Source: Bubalus kerabau (lineage: Eukaryota > Chordata > Mammalia > Artiodactyla > Bovidae). Taken from it: a stretch of 64,000 nt of DNA. A model generated the notes under the pieces. The model saw only the letters and a program-made list of their open reading frames with translations, searched no databases and had not been told where the DNA came from. The stretch lies in NCBI RefSeq assembly GCF_029407905.1, contig NC_073628.1:21977501-22041500 (forward strand), written 5' to 3'. Numbering within the stretch: the first letter of the stretch is position 1; each line of letters begins with the position of its first letter. The translations under genes and the position numbers were made by a program. Positions 22,986 through 33,679 of this stretch are shown here, one piece after another.

Positions 22986-23059
22986 GCTCCTAGGGACATG
23001 CTCCATCTAATAGCTTCAGGTAATAAATGGATGCCAGTGCTGGGAAAGGGCAGGAGGGC

Positions 23060-23225
23060 AGCAGGATAAAGAGACGACAGAGGTTGAGGTTGTTGGTTGG
23101 CATTACCCACTCAATGGACATGTGTTTGAGCAAACTCTGGGAGATGGTGAAGGACAGGGAAGCCTGGCATGCTGCAGTCCATGGAGTAGCAAAGAGTTGG
23201 ACATGACTTAGCAACTGAACAACAG
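23060..23225 (+). mobile_element. BovB-related 3' end, older copy
   Basis: AGCAAACTCTGGGAGATGGT, GAAGCCTGGCATGCTGCAGT and GTTGGACATGACTTAGCAAC with a CTGAACAACA end. Confidence 0.85.
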
Positions 23226-23502
23226 CAAACGTGAAGGGATAGTTCTCAGCAAGTGTCCCTGGACCATGGTGACTGGGCAGGGCAGGAACAGGTGGGCTTC
23301 CAAATGCCTCACATAGCCTCAGGTGAGGAAGCAAGACCTGGCACCCATCCACTGTCACCAGCTCTACCTGTGATTACTTCACAGCCCATTCATTTCTGGC
23401 TAGGGCACCAAGCGAGCACTCTTTGGGCAAATGTCATCCACACACTGAGAGCAGGAATGCTCAAGGCATTCTGGGTTGATGTCAAGGCACATAGCTAGTG
23501 GC

Positions 23503-23822
23503 TTTCCTGGGAGCTCAGTGCTAAAGGATCCACCTGCCAATGCAGGAAGCATGCATTCAATCCCTGGTCCCAGAAGATCCCCTGTGCCTCAGAGCAACTA
23601 AGCCCGAGCTCCACAACTATTGAACCCACACTCTAGAGCTCAGGAGCTGCAACTGCTGAAGCCTGTGCACCCTAAAGCCCGTGCTCTGAAACAAGAGGAG
23701 CTGCCGCAATGAGAAGCCCATGGACCACAGCTAGAGAGTAGCCCCTGCTCTCTGCAGCTGGAGAAAACCCCGAGCAGCAGCGAAGACCCAGCACAGCCGG
23801 AAATAACTAAATAAATAAATGA
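23503..23822 (+). mobile_element. CHR SINE, long form
   Basis: GCTTTCCTGGGAGCTCAGTG head, GAGCAACTAAGCCCGAGCTC, AATGAGAAGCCCATG and (AAATA)n tail at 23805-23822. Confidence 0.93.
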
Positions 23823-24170
23823 AGATTTAGAAGACACGTAGCCAGCCCTCCCTCCCCACCTTCCCTCTTTCCCATCATCTCTCGTGCCCACCACCCGCAC
23901 TGTCCCATCTTAGCAGCCCCTCTGACTGCTCTCTAGTCGGCTGGTGCCTCTCAGGAGCCTTCTGAGTGGTCATGTGATGCTGCCCCCTTCGCCCCCCATG
24001 ACTAAGGGACAGAGGTCAAAGAGTCTTGACCAACAGAAATAGCCAGGCTGCAGAGAAGACCGGTTCCTCCCCTCTTCCTGTCTATATTAGCTTGCTAGGG
24101 CTGCTGTGACAAAGGGCCACCAACTGGATGACTTAAACATTAAAAAAGGTGATGCCTACCAGTTCTGGAG

Positions 24171-24381
24171 GGCTTCCCTCATGGCTCAGTCGGTAAAGAA
24201 TCTGCTTGCGATGCAGGAGACCTGGGTCCAATTCCTGGGTCGGGAAGATCCCCTGGAGAAAGAAATGGCAATCCACTCCAGTATTCTTGCCTGGAAAATC
24301 CCATGGACAGAGGACCCTGACAGGTTACAGTCCATGGGTCGCAAGAGTCAGACACGACTTAGCGACTAAACCACCACCACC
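24171..24381 (+). mobile_element. Bov-tA SINE in MLT1
   Basis: GGCTTCCCTCATGGCTCAGT to a GCGACTAAACCACCACC tail. Exact 13-bp TSD ACCAGTTCTGGAG at 24158-24170 and 24382-24394. Confidence 0.97.
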
Positions 24382-24573
24382 ACCAGTTCTGGAGGCCAGG
24401 AGTCCACAAAAGACGCTGGCAGGGTTGGTTCCTTCCAAGGCCCTGAGGAATGGCTCTGTTCTAGGCCTCCCTTGTGGCTTATCAACAACCTTCTCCATGT
24501 TCACATGGCATTGTCCCCGTGTGAGTGTCTGTCCCCAATTTCCCGTTTATGAGGACCCCAGTCATATTGGATT

Positions 24574-24786
24574 GTGTGCGTGTGTGCTCTGTCACTCAGC
24601 TGTGTCCGACTCTTGCAAACCCATGGTCTGTAATTGGCCAGGCTCCTCTGTCCATGGGAATTTTCAGACAAGAATACTGAAGTGAGTTGCCATTTCCTTC
24701 CCCAGGGGATCTTCCCAACCCAGGGATCCAACCTGTGTCTCTTGATTGACAGTTGGCTCTTTACCACTGCTCTACCTGAGAAGCCC
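24574..24786 (-). mobile_element. Bov-tA SINE in MLT1
   Basis: Reversed element with exact 11-bp TSD CATATTGGATT at 24563-24573 and 24787-24797. Confidence 0.97.
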
Positions 24787-24878
24787 CATATTGGATTAGA
24801 GTCCCCCTAGTGATCATTTTAACTTGATTACCTTGGTCAAGTCTCTATCTCCAAATAAAGACACAGTCTGAGATGCTG

Positions 24879-25195
24879 CGGGCTTCCCTGATAGGTCAGC
24901 TGGTAAAGAAGCCACCTGCAATGTAGGAGACCCTGGTTCTATTCCTGGGTCCGGAAGATCTGCTGGAGCAGGGGTGGGCTACCCACTCCAATATTCTTGG
25001 GCTTCCCTGGTGACTCAGCTGGTAAAGAATCTGCCTGCAATACGGGAGACCTGGGTTCAATCCCTGGGTCAGGAAGATCCCCTGTAGAAGGGAAAGGCTA
25101 CCACTCCAGTATTCTGGCCTGGAGAATTCCATGGACTGTATAGTCCATGGGATCACAAGGAGTCAGACACAACTGAGTGACTTTCACTTTCACTG
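24879..25195 (+). mobile_element. Bov-tA3 SINE in MLT1
   Basis: Two tRNA-like heads (24881 and 25000) and CACTTTCACT end. Near-match TSD CTGAGATGCTG / CTGAGATATTG around it. Confidence 0.93.
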
Positions 25196-25297
25196 AGATA
25201 TTGTAGTCAGGACTTCAGCATCAGGTTTAGGGAAACCCAGTTCTCTCCGTGATCCCACAGGACCGCTGATCTCTGCTGACACTTCTATGTCTGTCTT

Positions 25298-25536
25298 TTT
25301 AAAAATATTTATTTGTTTTATTTATTTGGCTGCGTCAGCTCTTAGCTGTGCCCTACAGGCTCTTCACTATGGAATGCATGATCTTTCATTGAGGCACGTG
25401 GGCTCAGCAGTTGTGTCATTCAGGTTTAGTGGCCCTGAGGTATGTGGGAACCTAGTTCCCTAACCAGGGATCAAACCCGTGTCCCTGCATTGGAAGGTGG
25501 ATTCTTTCCCACTGGACCACCAGAGAAGTCCCTCAG
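25298..25536 (-). mobile_element. CHR SINE with TSD
   Basis: TTTGGCTGCGTCAGCTCTTA to CCACCAGAGAAGTCC. Exact 10-bp TSD TGTCTGTCTT at 25288-25297 and 25537-25546. Confidence 0.95.
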
Positions 25537-25589
25537 TGTCTGTCTTGATTCACAGCATCAGCTAGCCCTGGGATCATAGCACACACCCT

Positions 25590-25830
25590 AGGAATTAAAC
25601 CAGAAATCAGACCTGGATTCCAGCCTGAGCACTGGCCAGGCTAGACTGTGCTTTGGTCTTGAATTAGCATTTTATTTCTCTGAGCCAGTTCCTGAAACCA
25701 AAATGGAGGCAATCACTTCTGCCTTGCCTGCCTCACGGAGCTACTGTGAACACCCAATAAGACAGTGAGTATGACAGTATCGTGAAAAAATAAGTATCCC
25801 ACAAATGTGAAGTAATATCTCCGCAATATC
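25590..25830 (+). repeat. MIR SINE
   Basis: AAATCAGACCTGGATTCCAG, CTCTGAGCCAGTTCCTG, GGAGCTACTGTGAACACCCA follow MIR plus. Confidence 0.7.
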
Positions 25831-26129
25831 ATGATTACTAGGAAGAATAAAGGAATCCTCAGGCTAGAAAAAGTCCCATCCTCACCCTCAGAAACTGAAG
25901 GAAAACCATTCCTTTTATGAAGCCATCTTTTTTTATACCTCCCAAGAGGAAACTGCACATTTCCCAGACTCCTATTCCATGAATTACAGTGTGCATTCAC
26001 TCCAGGCCATCCTCACCTGACCTAATCCACTGTGGCTCGGTCAAGCCCATCTGACCCATTCTCTCTGGTCTGGGTCACTGCCCATTATTTCTCAGTCATC
26101 TCTTTCACTAAATCAGACTTTTCCTGATC

Positions 26130-26225
26130 ACTCACCATGTGCCAAGCACTGTGCTTCGGACCACGGACCCTGAGCCTAAGAAGACACTATCCCCCTCTTC
26201 TGTGGCTCACAGGCTAAAGGCTGGG
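26130..26225 (-). repeat. L2 LINE 3' fragment
   Basis: CTCACCATGTGCCAAGCACT start, then a TCTGTGGCTCACAGGC stretch: reversed L2. Confidence 0.5.
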
Positions 26226-26297
26226 AGTTCCTGGGGTGCAACCTGGCCTTCTTCCTAAGAAATATACCCCTTCTCAGGCAGTGCTTCCTTATGTAGG

Positions 26298-26520
26298 GTG
26301 TGTGCATCAAAGTCACTTTAGTCATGTCCAACTCGTTGTGACCCCTTGGATTGTAGCCCTCCAGACTCCTCTGTCCATGGGATTCTCCAGGCAAGAATAG
26401 CGGAGGGGGTTCCCATGCCCTCCTCCAGGGTCTCTTCCTGACCCAGGGATTGAACCCATGTCTCCTGCGGCTCCTGCATTGCAGGCGGATTCTTTACTGC
26501 TGAGGCACTGGGGAAGCCTC
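26298..26520 (-). mobile_element. Bov-tA SINE
   Basis: AAAGTCACTTTAGTCATGTC, CTCCTCTGTCCATGGGATTC and a GCACTGGGGAAGCC end. Confidence 0.92.
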
Positions 26521-26780
26521 TCCCTGTGTAGCAGTGTCTCCTAACTCTTTGTTCTCCTGAGACAGCACCCTCCACACCTTCATAGGCAGGTGACCCTGGC
26601 CTTCTTTGCACTGAACTGTCCTTCAAGCCAGGATGACTCCATTCACATCAGTCTTTTTCCGTGGGCCCATTCAGTGCATCTGGTGGTTCTGCTACTGATT
26701 AGTGCTTAGCCAAAACCTGCAGCCCCAAAGTCTACATGGAGAAGACCTCAGCATCTTGCTGTTTTGAAATGCACATCTGG

Positions 26781-26992
26781 AGGACTTCTCTGGTGGTCCA
26801 GTGCCTAAGACGTCACCTTCCGATGCAGGGAATGTGGTTCGATCCCTTGTTGGGGATCTAAGGTCCCATATACCTTGAGGCCAAGAAACCAAAACATAAA
26901 ACAGAAGCAATATCATAACAAATTCAACAAAGCCTTCAAAAATGGTCCACATCAAAAACAAACAAAAAAGTCTTTAAAATAAATAAATAAAA
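26781..26992 (+). mobile_element. CHR SINE
   Basis: GACTTCTCTGGTGGTCCAGT head, TTCGATCCCTTGTTGGGGAT and AAATAAATAAATAAAATG tail. A short CATCTGG repeat on both sides may be the TSD. Confidence 0.9.
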
Positions 26993-26999
26993 TGGGCAT

Positions 27000-28984
27000 C
27001 TGGGATCTGACTCCACCATCAGTCCCACACCACCCGACAAAGAAGGTGGCCATCTGGTGGCTGACCCAGCTCACAGTGTGAACGATACCTCTTCTGTCAC
27101 ATTCCACCATCTCTCCACTAATAGCCTGGTTGATCTGGCTTGTTGGAATCGTAAGCTGTTGGTTCCTGCACCCTGCATGTTTCTCTCTGGTCACTATCTT
27201 TGACCACACCTGTGTTTCCAGATTCTCCTGGAATCACACCTGGGCCCTGACCTGCTTCTTCATGTAGCACCAAGGACCTCTAATTTACCTCTGCAAGTCT
27301 CTCCCAAGAACATCCTCAATTTTCATATATGGATAGCCAGCTCATTCTCATGTATTTAATCCCCCAACCTGCTCGTTCTTGCAAAGATCCCAGTGGCTTC
27401 TCCCCACTTTTCAGTAAAGACTTAGTCAGAGAGCCCTCTCTCACTTAATAAATTTCTGCAGTGTGCTTATTAGTGCCTTGTAATATAGATGCCTAAATAA
27501 TTAAGACTAACCCACCCGTGTCAAATTAAATGAGCCAAATACATTGAGAAATTGCTTCAGCCTCCATTTCTTTTATTAATCAGGTTTTTTTAATACAAAA
27601 AAGAAAGTCTTTTCCTGCTCATTTGCAAAAATCATACATGGTCCATGAGAATCTTACTTATAATAACCGTGTGTACATACAGCCTCTTTCATCGGGCAAT
27701 ACCCCTGGTGGCATATTACCTGACATAGGACAGGGTGGGTTGGTGTGGCAGAGACAGTCAACTCAAAGTCAGCAGGTGATCTACAGTCTCTAGATCTGTA
27801 GGAGGACCATGCCCCTCCATTTCCCTGAGAGTTGAGGGGATGGTCCAGGAAGCCATGCAGGAACACTGGCCGAAATTCACCCAGAATCTTCTGCCCACAC
27901 TCTTCTGCCAGAGTTTGTTTCTGGGCTCAATGCAAGAACCCAAACCCAAGCTCCCTTTCTCATTAGGAGCCACTACTGATGTACTTCAGATGAGCATAGG
28001 AAGTCAGTGGAACATATAATAGGAGTCATCAGCAATTGTGTCATTCTCATGATGAACAATACGCGTGCAATTATAATGGGCTGGTTACCTCTGAATGTCG
28101 TCAGCATGTTGAGGTTTCAGTAGGGTCCTGGGCTAGAGGCTTGTTTGCTGGGGCTCAGAGCCGCCTCACAGCTAGAGCTTCTGCAGCCCCTCCTCCTGGC
28201 AGGCTGCATTCCTGCCTCTTGAAGGTGGTTGTTAGAAAGGATCCACAAATATAGTAAGTAAACATCAAAGGGGCTTTGATCCGCATGGCTTTCGACAGAG
28301 CAGGAGCCCCTGAAGAAAGGGCCGAGGCCTTGGATGAGGGAACTTAACATCGTCAATTTGGGCGCCTGAGATGTAAGGCTGTTTGAAGTGAGGGCGTTTT
28401 GGCTGTGCCTTCAGACTAGCGAGCGTGGAGAGAAAGGAAGAGAAGTGAGTGCCTTTGGAAAAGGCATGCTCAGATCTGCTTCTCTGCTCTTTACTGATAG
28501 TCAATAAACCCCTTTAAAGAATCAAGAGATCAAAGCCCATGACCTCCCTGGGCCATGGCATTCCACCACCACCCACCATGCTTTGTTTTCCTCTGGGGCA
28601 GGAGCCCCTGAGCTTGACTTATCTGTGTCTCTCCAGCCCTTTCATCCTGCTGCTCCGAGAGGCTGGGCCTGGACCACAAGAGGTGGGGGGAGGGCTGGAG
28701 GAGAAGGAGCCCAGCCTCTATACGCTCTGGCAGTCTAGATGCCAACTGGCCAGGGCTCAGAGTATCACCAAGCGTCAGGGAAGAAGATGCTGTGACATAA
28801 CCCTCCGTGGCACCCTCCTTCTCTAAGAAACTGAGGGAGGGAGTAGCCAGGCACCTGGGAAGCTGACAAAGCCTGGGAGGAGTTGCAGTCCCATCCCGGC
28901 CTCCGGAAATCATACCCCTTATCCGTTTTCCCAGTTCATGGCGGCTGCCACATCTGTATGACTTCAAAGCAAAGAGGTGGGGGT
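27000..28984. other. Long repeat-poor interval
   Basis: Almost 2 kb with no recognised young repeat. The stretch 27430-27560 is AT-rich with CCTAAATAATTAAGAC and looks like conserved non-coding DNA. 28060-28110 is also distinctive (TGCAATTATAATGGGC). No exon is supported. Confidence 0.45.
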
Positions 28985-29130
28985 GGGGAGGCTACAATAA
29001 TCATGGGAAGTCACTTAACATTTTTGAACTTCAGTTTTCTCGTCTGCATAGTGTGAATAGTAATAACCGATCTGCCTCCCTCATGCAGTGGCTGTGGGGA
29101 ATCCAAAGAGAAACCTGTTTCAGAACCCAC
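28985..29130 (+). repeat. MIR SINE
   Basis: GGGAAGTCACTTAACATTTT, CTTCAGTTTTCTCGTCTGC and AGTGTGAATAGTAATAACCG: MIR plus. Confidence 0.8.
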
Positions 29131-29165
29131 AAGTGCTGATGACGAATCAGGAGTAAAGGACAGAT

Positions 29166-29376
29166 GTGTGTGCACACTCAGTCATGTCTGACTCTGCAGC
29201 CCCATGGAATGTAGCCCGCCAGGCTCTTCTGTCCATGGGATTCTCTAGGCAAGAATACCGGAGTGGGCTGCCATTTCCTACTTCAGGGGATCTTCTGGAT
29301 CCAGGGATCGAACACATGTCTCTTGAGTCTCCTAAATAGACAGGCAGATTCTTTACCACTGCACCACAGTTAGGGC
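29166..29376 (-). mobile_element. Bov-tA SINE with TSD
   Basis: Reversed element flanked by AAAGGACAGAT (29155-29165) and AAAGGATAGAT (29377-29387). Confidence 0.95.
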
Positions 29377-29749
29377 AAAGGATAGATACCAGAGAGGAAA
29401 TCTTGACTGGTTAACCAAGGTACTCCAGTCCAGGGCTTATATACAATGGACACTGATTTTCAGAATATCGTCGTGCGGGAAAATTGGTCTCTTGCATTTG
29501 GTACCTGGAATCATTGTTCTAACTTGTTGTTTTATTGGGTCAAAGTCTTGTGGGACCCGAGTCTATGTCTTATGTTTCTTAGCCATCCCCACCCCTGTGC
29601 TCCATGCTGAGTCTACGCTCCTAAGTGTCTGATGACAATGCTGAATTGTGCCTGAATGTAAGGATGAACAGGGATCCTCAGTCCCAGACATTCACTCTCT
29701 CCCAAAAGTAGACTCTTTCTACCTACACCTTGACTCCTGTATACTATGT

Positions 29750-29967
29750 GTAGTAAGTCACTTCAGTTGTGTCCAGCACTTTGTGATCCCCTGAACTGTA
29801 GCCCACCAGGCTCCTCCGTCCATGGGATTCTCCAGGCAAGAATACTGGAGTGGGTTGCCATGCCCTCCTCCAGTGGATCTTCCCGACCCAGGGATTGAAC
29901 CTGCCTCTCTTATGTCTCCCAGTTTGGCAGGCATGTTCTTTACCACTAGCTCCACCTGGGAAGCCCC
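29750..29967 (-). mobile_element. Bov-tA SINE
   Basis: TAAGTCACTTCAGTTGTGTC to CTCCACCTGGGAAGCCCC. Confidence 0.93.
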
Positions 29968-30129
29968 TTGGCCCTTTTGTCTTCCCCTAAATTCTCCACT
30001 GTGTCTGGTTGTGCTGTTCCGTCCTGGACACCACTGGCTGGACTCTGCCTCTTCTCTGGCTTCACCACAGTCCTGATGTAATCTGGGCATACCCCTTTCA
30101 AGCCTGGGGACTCATTAACCTAGAGAGTA

Positions 30130-30705
30130 AAGGTTATGACTGTGGACTCTGCCTCTTGTTCAGAGTCAGGCTGCCTCTGTTCAAACTCTTGGTTCTGCCA
30201 CCTACCAGCTCTTTCATCTAAGACCACCTACCTAATATGCTCATAAATGAGGATATAATATAAAAATGGGGATAACAGTGGTAAATCATAGAGTATATCA
30301 TAGTGATACCTCAAAGAGTTGTTGCAAAGATCAAATAAGTGAATTATTGGCCTTAAGTTATGCCTGGACTGTATAAAATAGATAACTAATGAGAACCAAC
30401 TGTTTAGCACAGAGAATTCTGCTCAATGTTCTGTGGTGACCTAAATGGGAAGGAAATCTGAAAAAAAGAAAAAAGAGAGAGAGGATATATGTATAAGTAT
30501 AGCTGATTTAGTTTGCTATACAGCAGAACTAACAGAACATTGTAAAGTAACTATACACTGATAAATAAATAAATACAAATCACATTCACGACATCTTAAA
30601 GTTATGAAAATCCTAGAAATAAACCTGATGAAAGTTTTGAAAAAAATCATGCCTGGACCAAGTGCTTTCTAAATGTTTGTTGAATAAGTAACCCTTTTAT
30701 AAGAG
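30130..30705 (+). repeat. MIR SINE interrupted by an L1
   Basis: The MIR head and core run to 30369 (GTTCTGCCACCTACCAGCTC, GATAACAGTGG, CAAAGAGTTGTTGCAAAGAT) and resume at 30649 with ATGCCTGGACCAAGTGCTTT. Confidence 0.82.
30370..30648 (+). mobile_element. 5'-truncated L1 3' end, possible 3' transduction
   Basis: L1 3' UTR features (GCTATACAGCAGAACTAACA, CATTGTAAAGTAACTATACA) end in a (AATA)n tail near 30575. About 70 nt of non-L1-terminus sequence follow, with its own AATAAA (30618-30623) and A7 (30640-30646). Exact 10-bp TSD ATGCCTGGAC at 30360-30369 and 30649-30658. Confidence 0.82.
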
Positions 30706-30788
30706 CAACAAGCTTCACATCTCTTGCAAAAGGACCTTCGCTGACCCCTGACCCGTTCCAAGCTCACCCACTTCTGCTTTTCTTCCAG

Positions 30789-30866
30789 AGCTGGGCCTCC
30801 AGAAAAGAGGATGCTGTCTGGTGCTGGGCTACATGGCCAAGGACAAGTTCCGGAGAATGAATGAAG
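30789..30866 (+). CDS. KIRREL3: KIRREL3 coding exon 2 (78 nt)
   Basis: KIRREL3 (NEPH2) is a type I membrane adhesion protein with five extracellular Ig domains that acts at synapses and cell contacts. This exon opens with AG, which completes a codon begun upstream, gives 25 full codons (LGLQKRGCCLVLGYM, then AKDKFRRMNE) and ends with a lone G, so it is phase 1 at both ends. The acceptor is a pyrimidine tract ending CTTCCAG at 30782-30788. The donor is GAAG|GTCAGT at 30867. Branch-point candidates are CTGAC at 30741 and 30748 and CTCAC at 30763. The residues match, from memory, mammalian KIRREL3 between the signal peptide and Ig domain 1. KIRREL1 has no equivalent segment there. The basic, two-cysteine segment probably spans the signal-peptide cleavage region. 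Exon 1 is not in the window. Confidence 0.95.
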
Positions 30867-30899
30867 GTCAGTGGGAACTTGCCTTCTCAGGGGTGATGG

Positions 30900-32445
30900 G
30901 GAGGGAGGAAGCTCTGCCTACAGCTGTGGCAGCAGGAAAAAGACCCTGGGGCTTCTCAGAAAGGACAGCCGACCTATGAGGCTGATTTCCATGAAGCCGT
31001 TCAGATAGCAATGTAGGGAAGAAACATTGTGTGCTGATTTATGAGCATTTTTTCCTACACGCTCTTCCTTCCTCCCTATAGGTCCCCTCCTTCTCTTCCT
31101 GTCTCTTCCCTTCCCTTTGTCCCTCACCTACCCACCTGGCCCAACTAAATCTGCTTCTGTTATCTTTTCTAATCCAGACCTGATGGCCTTTCTCCTTAAC
31201 ATTCATATTTCTTGAATGCTAATTGAATTAACGGCGCCTCACAGGGGACTTGGGAGGATACTAAGGAAGAATAAGGCAGAGCTCTTTATTCTCAAAGGAT
31301 TTCCACTCAAAAACCTGCCCTCTTTTCCAACTCCTTCAGCCCTAGCTCTCCCTCTTACTCATAGGCCATTCTGTCTTCCTCTAGCACTGGGTCTTTCTTC
31401 GGACGCTTGACTGGGCCACAGAAGGCAGGAGGTGGTGGGGTGGAGAAGGTATTGGCATTGATGTGGAGGCTGCAGCGTGAGAGGGGTGCTGTCACTCCTG
31501 GGCCCGCTGCAATAAAGAGCCAATCCCCTCATCCCCAGCCATCTGTCTCCGTGCAGCTAATAACCCTCTCCATCAGATGCCACAGATTGTTTGTCAGGAT
31601 TCAAAAGTAGATAAACAATGGCTGGGGATGCCATTTATTCATTAAAGTCAGACAAATGAAGCCCTGGCTTCTCACTAGCCCAGATTGCCGTGAGCCGGGC
31701 CCCTCCCTTCCCAAGGCCCAGCGCCCCCTGTAGCCTCATTCCCATTCCAGGCATAGAAAAGATAGTGCACCTGTACCAACTCTAGCCCCAAACTTAGACC
31801 ACAGCATAGCTCCAGTGCCCTCTTCCTAAGCTCCTCAGCTGGCTCTCCTCCAAGCCTCTAGACCATGACACCACACTCCTACATGCTCCCCAGACCTAAT
31901 GCCTCACCAGCTAGAGCTTTGTTGCCAGGACCCATCATGGTGACAGTTTGACAACAGTTAGATCAGTGCAATTAAGCACAAAGAATATCACCTCCCCGGT
32001 TTCACTGCCTGCCTGTATAAGGCAACAGCATCAAGAAGCTACTTCTTATTTGTAGGAGCCCCATGGCTGAGCACAGCCAGGACTGAGGCTGCATTTTCTG
32101 CATCCTGCCAGTCAGTCTTCCTTCCTGACTTTTCTCTCAGCCCAGCCCTCCCTTCCCACCACCACCTTCTTGAGTGTGCAAGGCAGTAACTTCTCATTTG
32201 TGGGAACTGACAGCATGGCTCTGTCCATGGTGCTGAATAGACACATTCGCTTGCTGGCAATGCTCATTAGAGAAGCTAAAATGAGGCTCCCAGGGAATGG
32301 GGGAACCAAAAAAGTCACGAGCTGGGATGGATTTGAAAGCTCAGGTTCCAAGTGTCTGACCCCAATAGAAGGATACTGACTCCAGATCTTGGGGCCCGTA
32401 AAGAATCATATCACAAAGGATGATGAACATGATTCGACTCCTCCC
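30900..32445. other. Repeat-poor start of intron 2
   Basis: No young repeats. 31500-31680 holds CTGCAATAAAGAG, AACAATGG and TTCATTAAAG motifs and looks conserved. No exon is supported. Confidence 0.45.
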
Positions 32446-32449
32446 ACTT

Positions 32450-32680
32450 TTCATAAGTGGCTCGGGCTGCTATAACAAAATACCACAGACTGAGTGGCTT
32501 AAACACAGAAATTTATATTCTCGCAGTTCTAGAGACTGGAAATCCAAGATCAAAGTGCCAGCATGGTCAGGTTCTGGTGAGAGCTCTCTTTGTGGTGTGC
32601 AAACAGCAGCCTTCCCACTGAGTCATCCCACGGCAGAGACAGAGAGAGAATGCTCTGGTGTCTCTCCTTATGTGCGTGTG
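32450..32680 (+). mobile_element. MLT1-type MaLR LTR fragment
   Basis: GGGCTGCTATAACAAAATAC, GTGGCTTAAACACAGAAATT and CGCAGTTCTAGAGACTGGAA match MLT1. Confidence 0.85.
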
Positions 32681-32902
32681 TGCATGCATGCTAAGCCTCT
32701 TCAGTGGTGTCTGACTCTGTGGGACCCCATGGACTGTAGCCTGCCAGGCTCCTCTGTCCATGGGATTCTCCAGGCAAAAATACTGGAGTGGGTTGCCATG
32801 TCCTTCTCCAGGGGATTTTCCCAACCCAGAGATCAAACCCACATGTCTTATGTCTCCACATTGGTAGGTGGGTCTTTTACCACTAGCGTCACCTGGGAAG
32901 CC
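32681..32902 (-). mobile_element. Bov-tA SINE
   Basis: CTAAGCCTCTTCAGTGGTGT to AGCGTCACCTGGGAAGCC. Confidence 0.93.
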
Positions 32903-33152
32903 TGTCTTCTTAAAAAGAAGCTTAAATACATTTGCTGTTAAGAGAGATACAATGGTAATACCCTGAACCAGAGCTTAGGGAAATGGTAAGAAAAACAAAT
33001 GCACCCTTAATAGCTCTTTAGACATTGTTCAAGTAAAGCAGAGGGGAAGAAAGGGGACTAGAAGAGGACTTGGGAGCAAGACTAGGATCTGATTACTTCT
33101 AAGAATGGCTAGCCTTACTTTGTGCAACAACTAAACTAAGACAGCATTTTAA

Positions 33153-33358
33153 AATTATTTTATTTTAATTGGAGGATAATTACTTTACAATATTGTGGTG
33201 GTTTTTGCCATACATCGACATGAATCAGCCATGGATGTACATGTGTCTCACCATCCTGAACCCCCCTCCCACCCCCCTCCCCACCCCATCCCTCTGGGTT
33301 GTCCCAGAGCACTGGCTTTGAGTGCCCTGCTTCATGCATCAACCTTGCACTGGTCATA
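33153..33358 (-). mobile_element. L1 3' UTR fragment
   Basis: TTAATTGGAGGATAATTACT, TTTTGCCATACATCGACATG and a C-rich tract at 33259-33293: reversed L1 3' UTR. Flanked by AGACAGCATTTTAA and AGATGGCATTTTAA. Confidence 0.88.
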
Positions 33359-33372
33359 AGATGGCATTTTAA

Positions 33373-33573
33373 CAGTCTTTACGTCTTTAGTTTGGCTGGG
33401 TCGGGTCTTGGCTTCGGCACACGGTACCTTTGTTGATACATGCAGGAGATCTCGTTGTGACCAGTGGGCTTCTCTAGTATCCATGTGGGATCCTAGCTCC
33501 CCAAACAGGTATGGAATCCATGTCCCCTGCATTGGAAGATGGATTCTTAGCCACTAGACCACCAGGGAAATCC
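33373..33573 (-). mobile_element. CHR SINE
   Basis: TTTGGCTGGGTCGGGTCTTG to CCACTAGACCACCAGGGAAA. Confidence 0.9.
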
Positions 33574-33663
33574 TTTTTGTTGTTCAGTCACTCGGTTGTT
33601 TCTGATTCTATGTGACCCTGTGGACTGCAGCACTCCAGGCTCCTCTGTCGTTCACTATCTCCC
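33574..33663 (-). mobile_element. BovB-related 3' fragment
   Basis: TGTTGTTCAGTCACTCGGTT to TCGTTCACTATCTCCC, reversed BovB 3' end. The 14-mer AGATGGCATTTTAA on its right (33664-33677) recurs exactly at 33359-33372. Confidence 0.8.
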
Positions 33664-33679
33664 AGATGGCATTTTAAAT

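Larger units (their letters stand above)
24086..25240 (+). mobile_element. MLT1-type MaLR LTR split by three SINEs
   Basis: Pieces 24086-24170 (TATTAGCTTGCTAGGGCTGC), 24382-24573 (AGTTCTGGAGGCCAGGAGTC), 24787-24878 (TTTTAACTTGATTACCTTGG) and 25196-25240 (AGTCAGGACTTCAGCA) are collinear with the MLT1 consensus. Confidence 0.88.
1..30788 (+). other. KIRREL3: KIRREL3 intron 1, 3' part
   Basis: All sequence upstream of exon 2 is taken as the distal part of intron 1, because the exon is internal (AG acceptor, phase 1) and no exon encoding the signal-peptide start is seen. Repeats and unique intervals inside it are listed separately. That this intron is very long in mammals is general knowledge. 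Confidence 0.85.
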
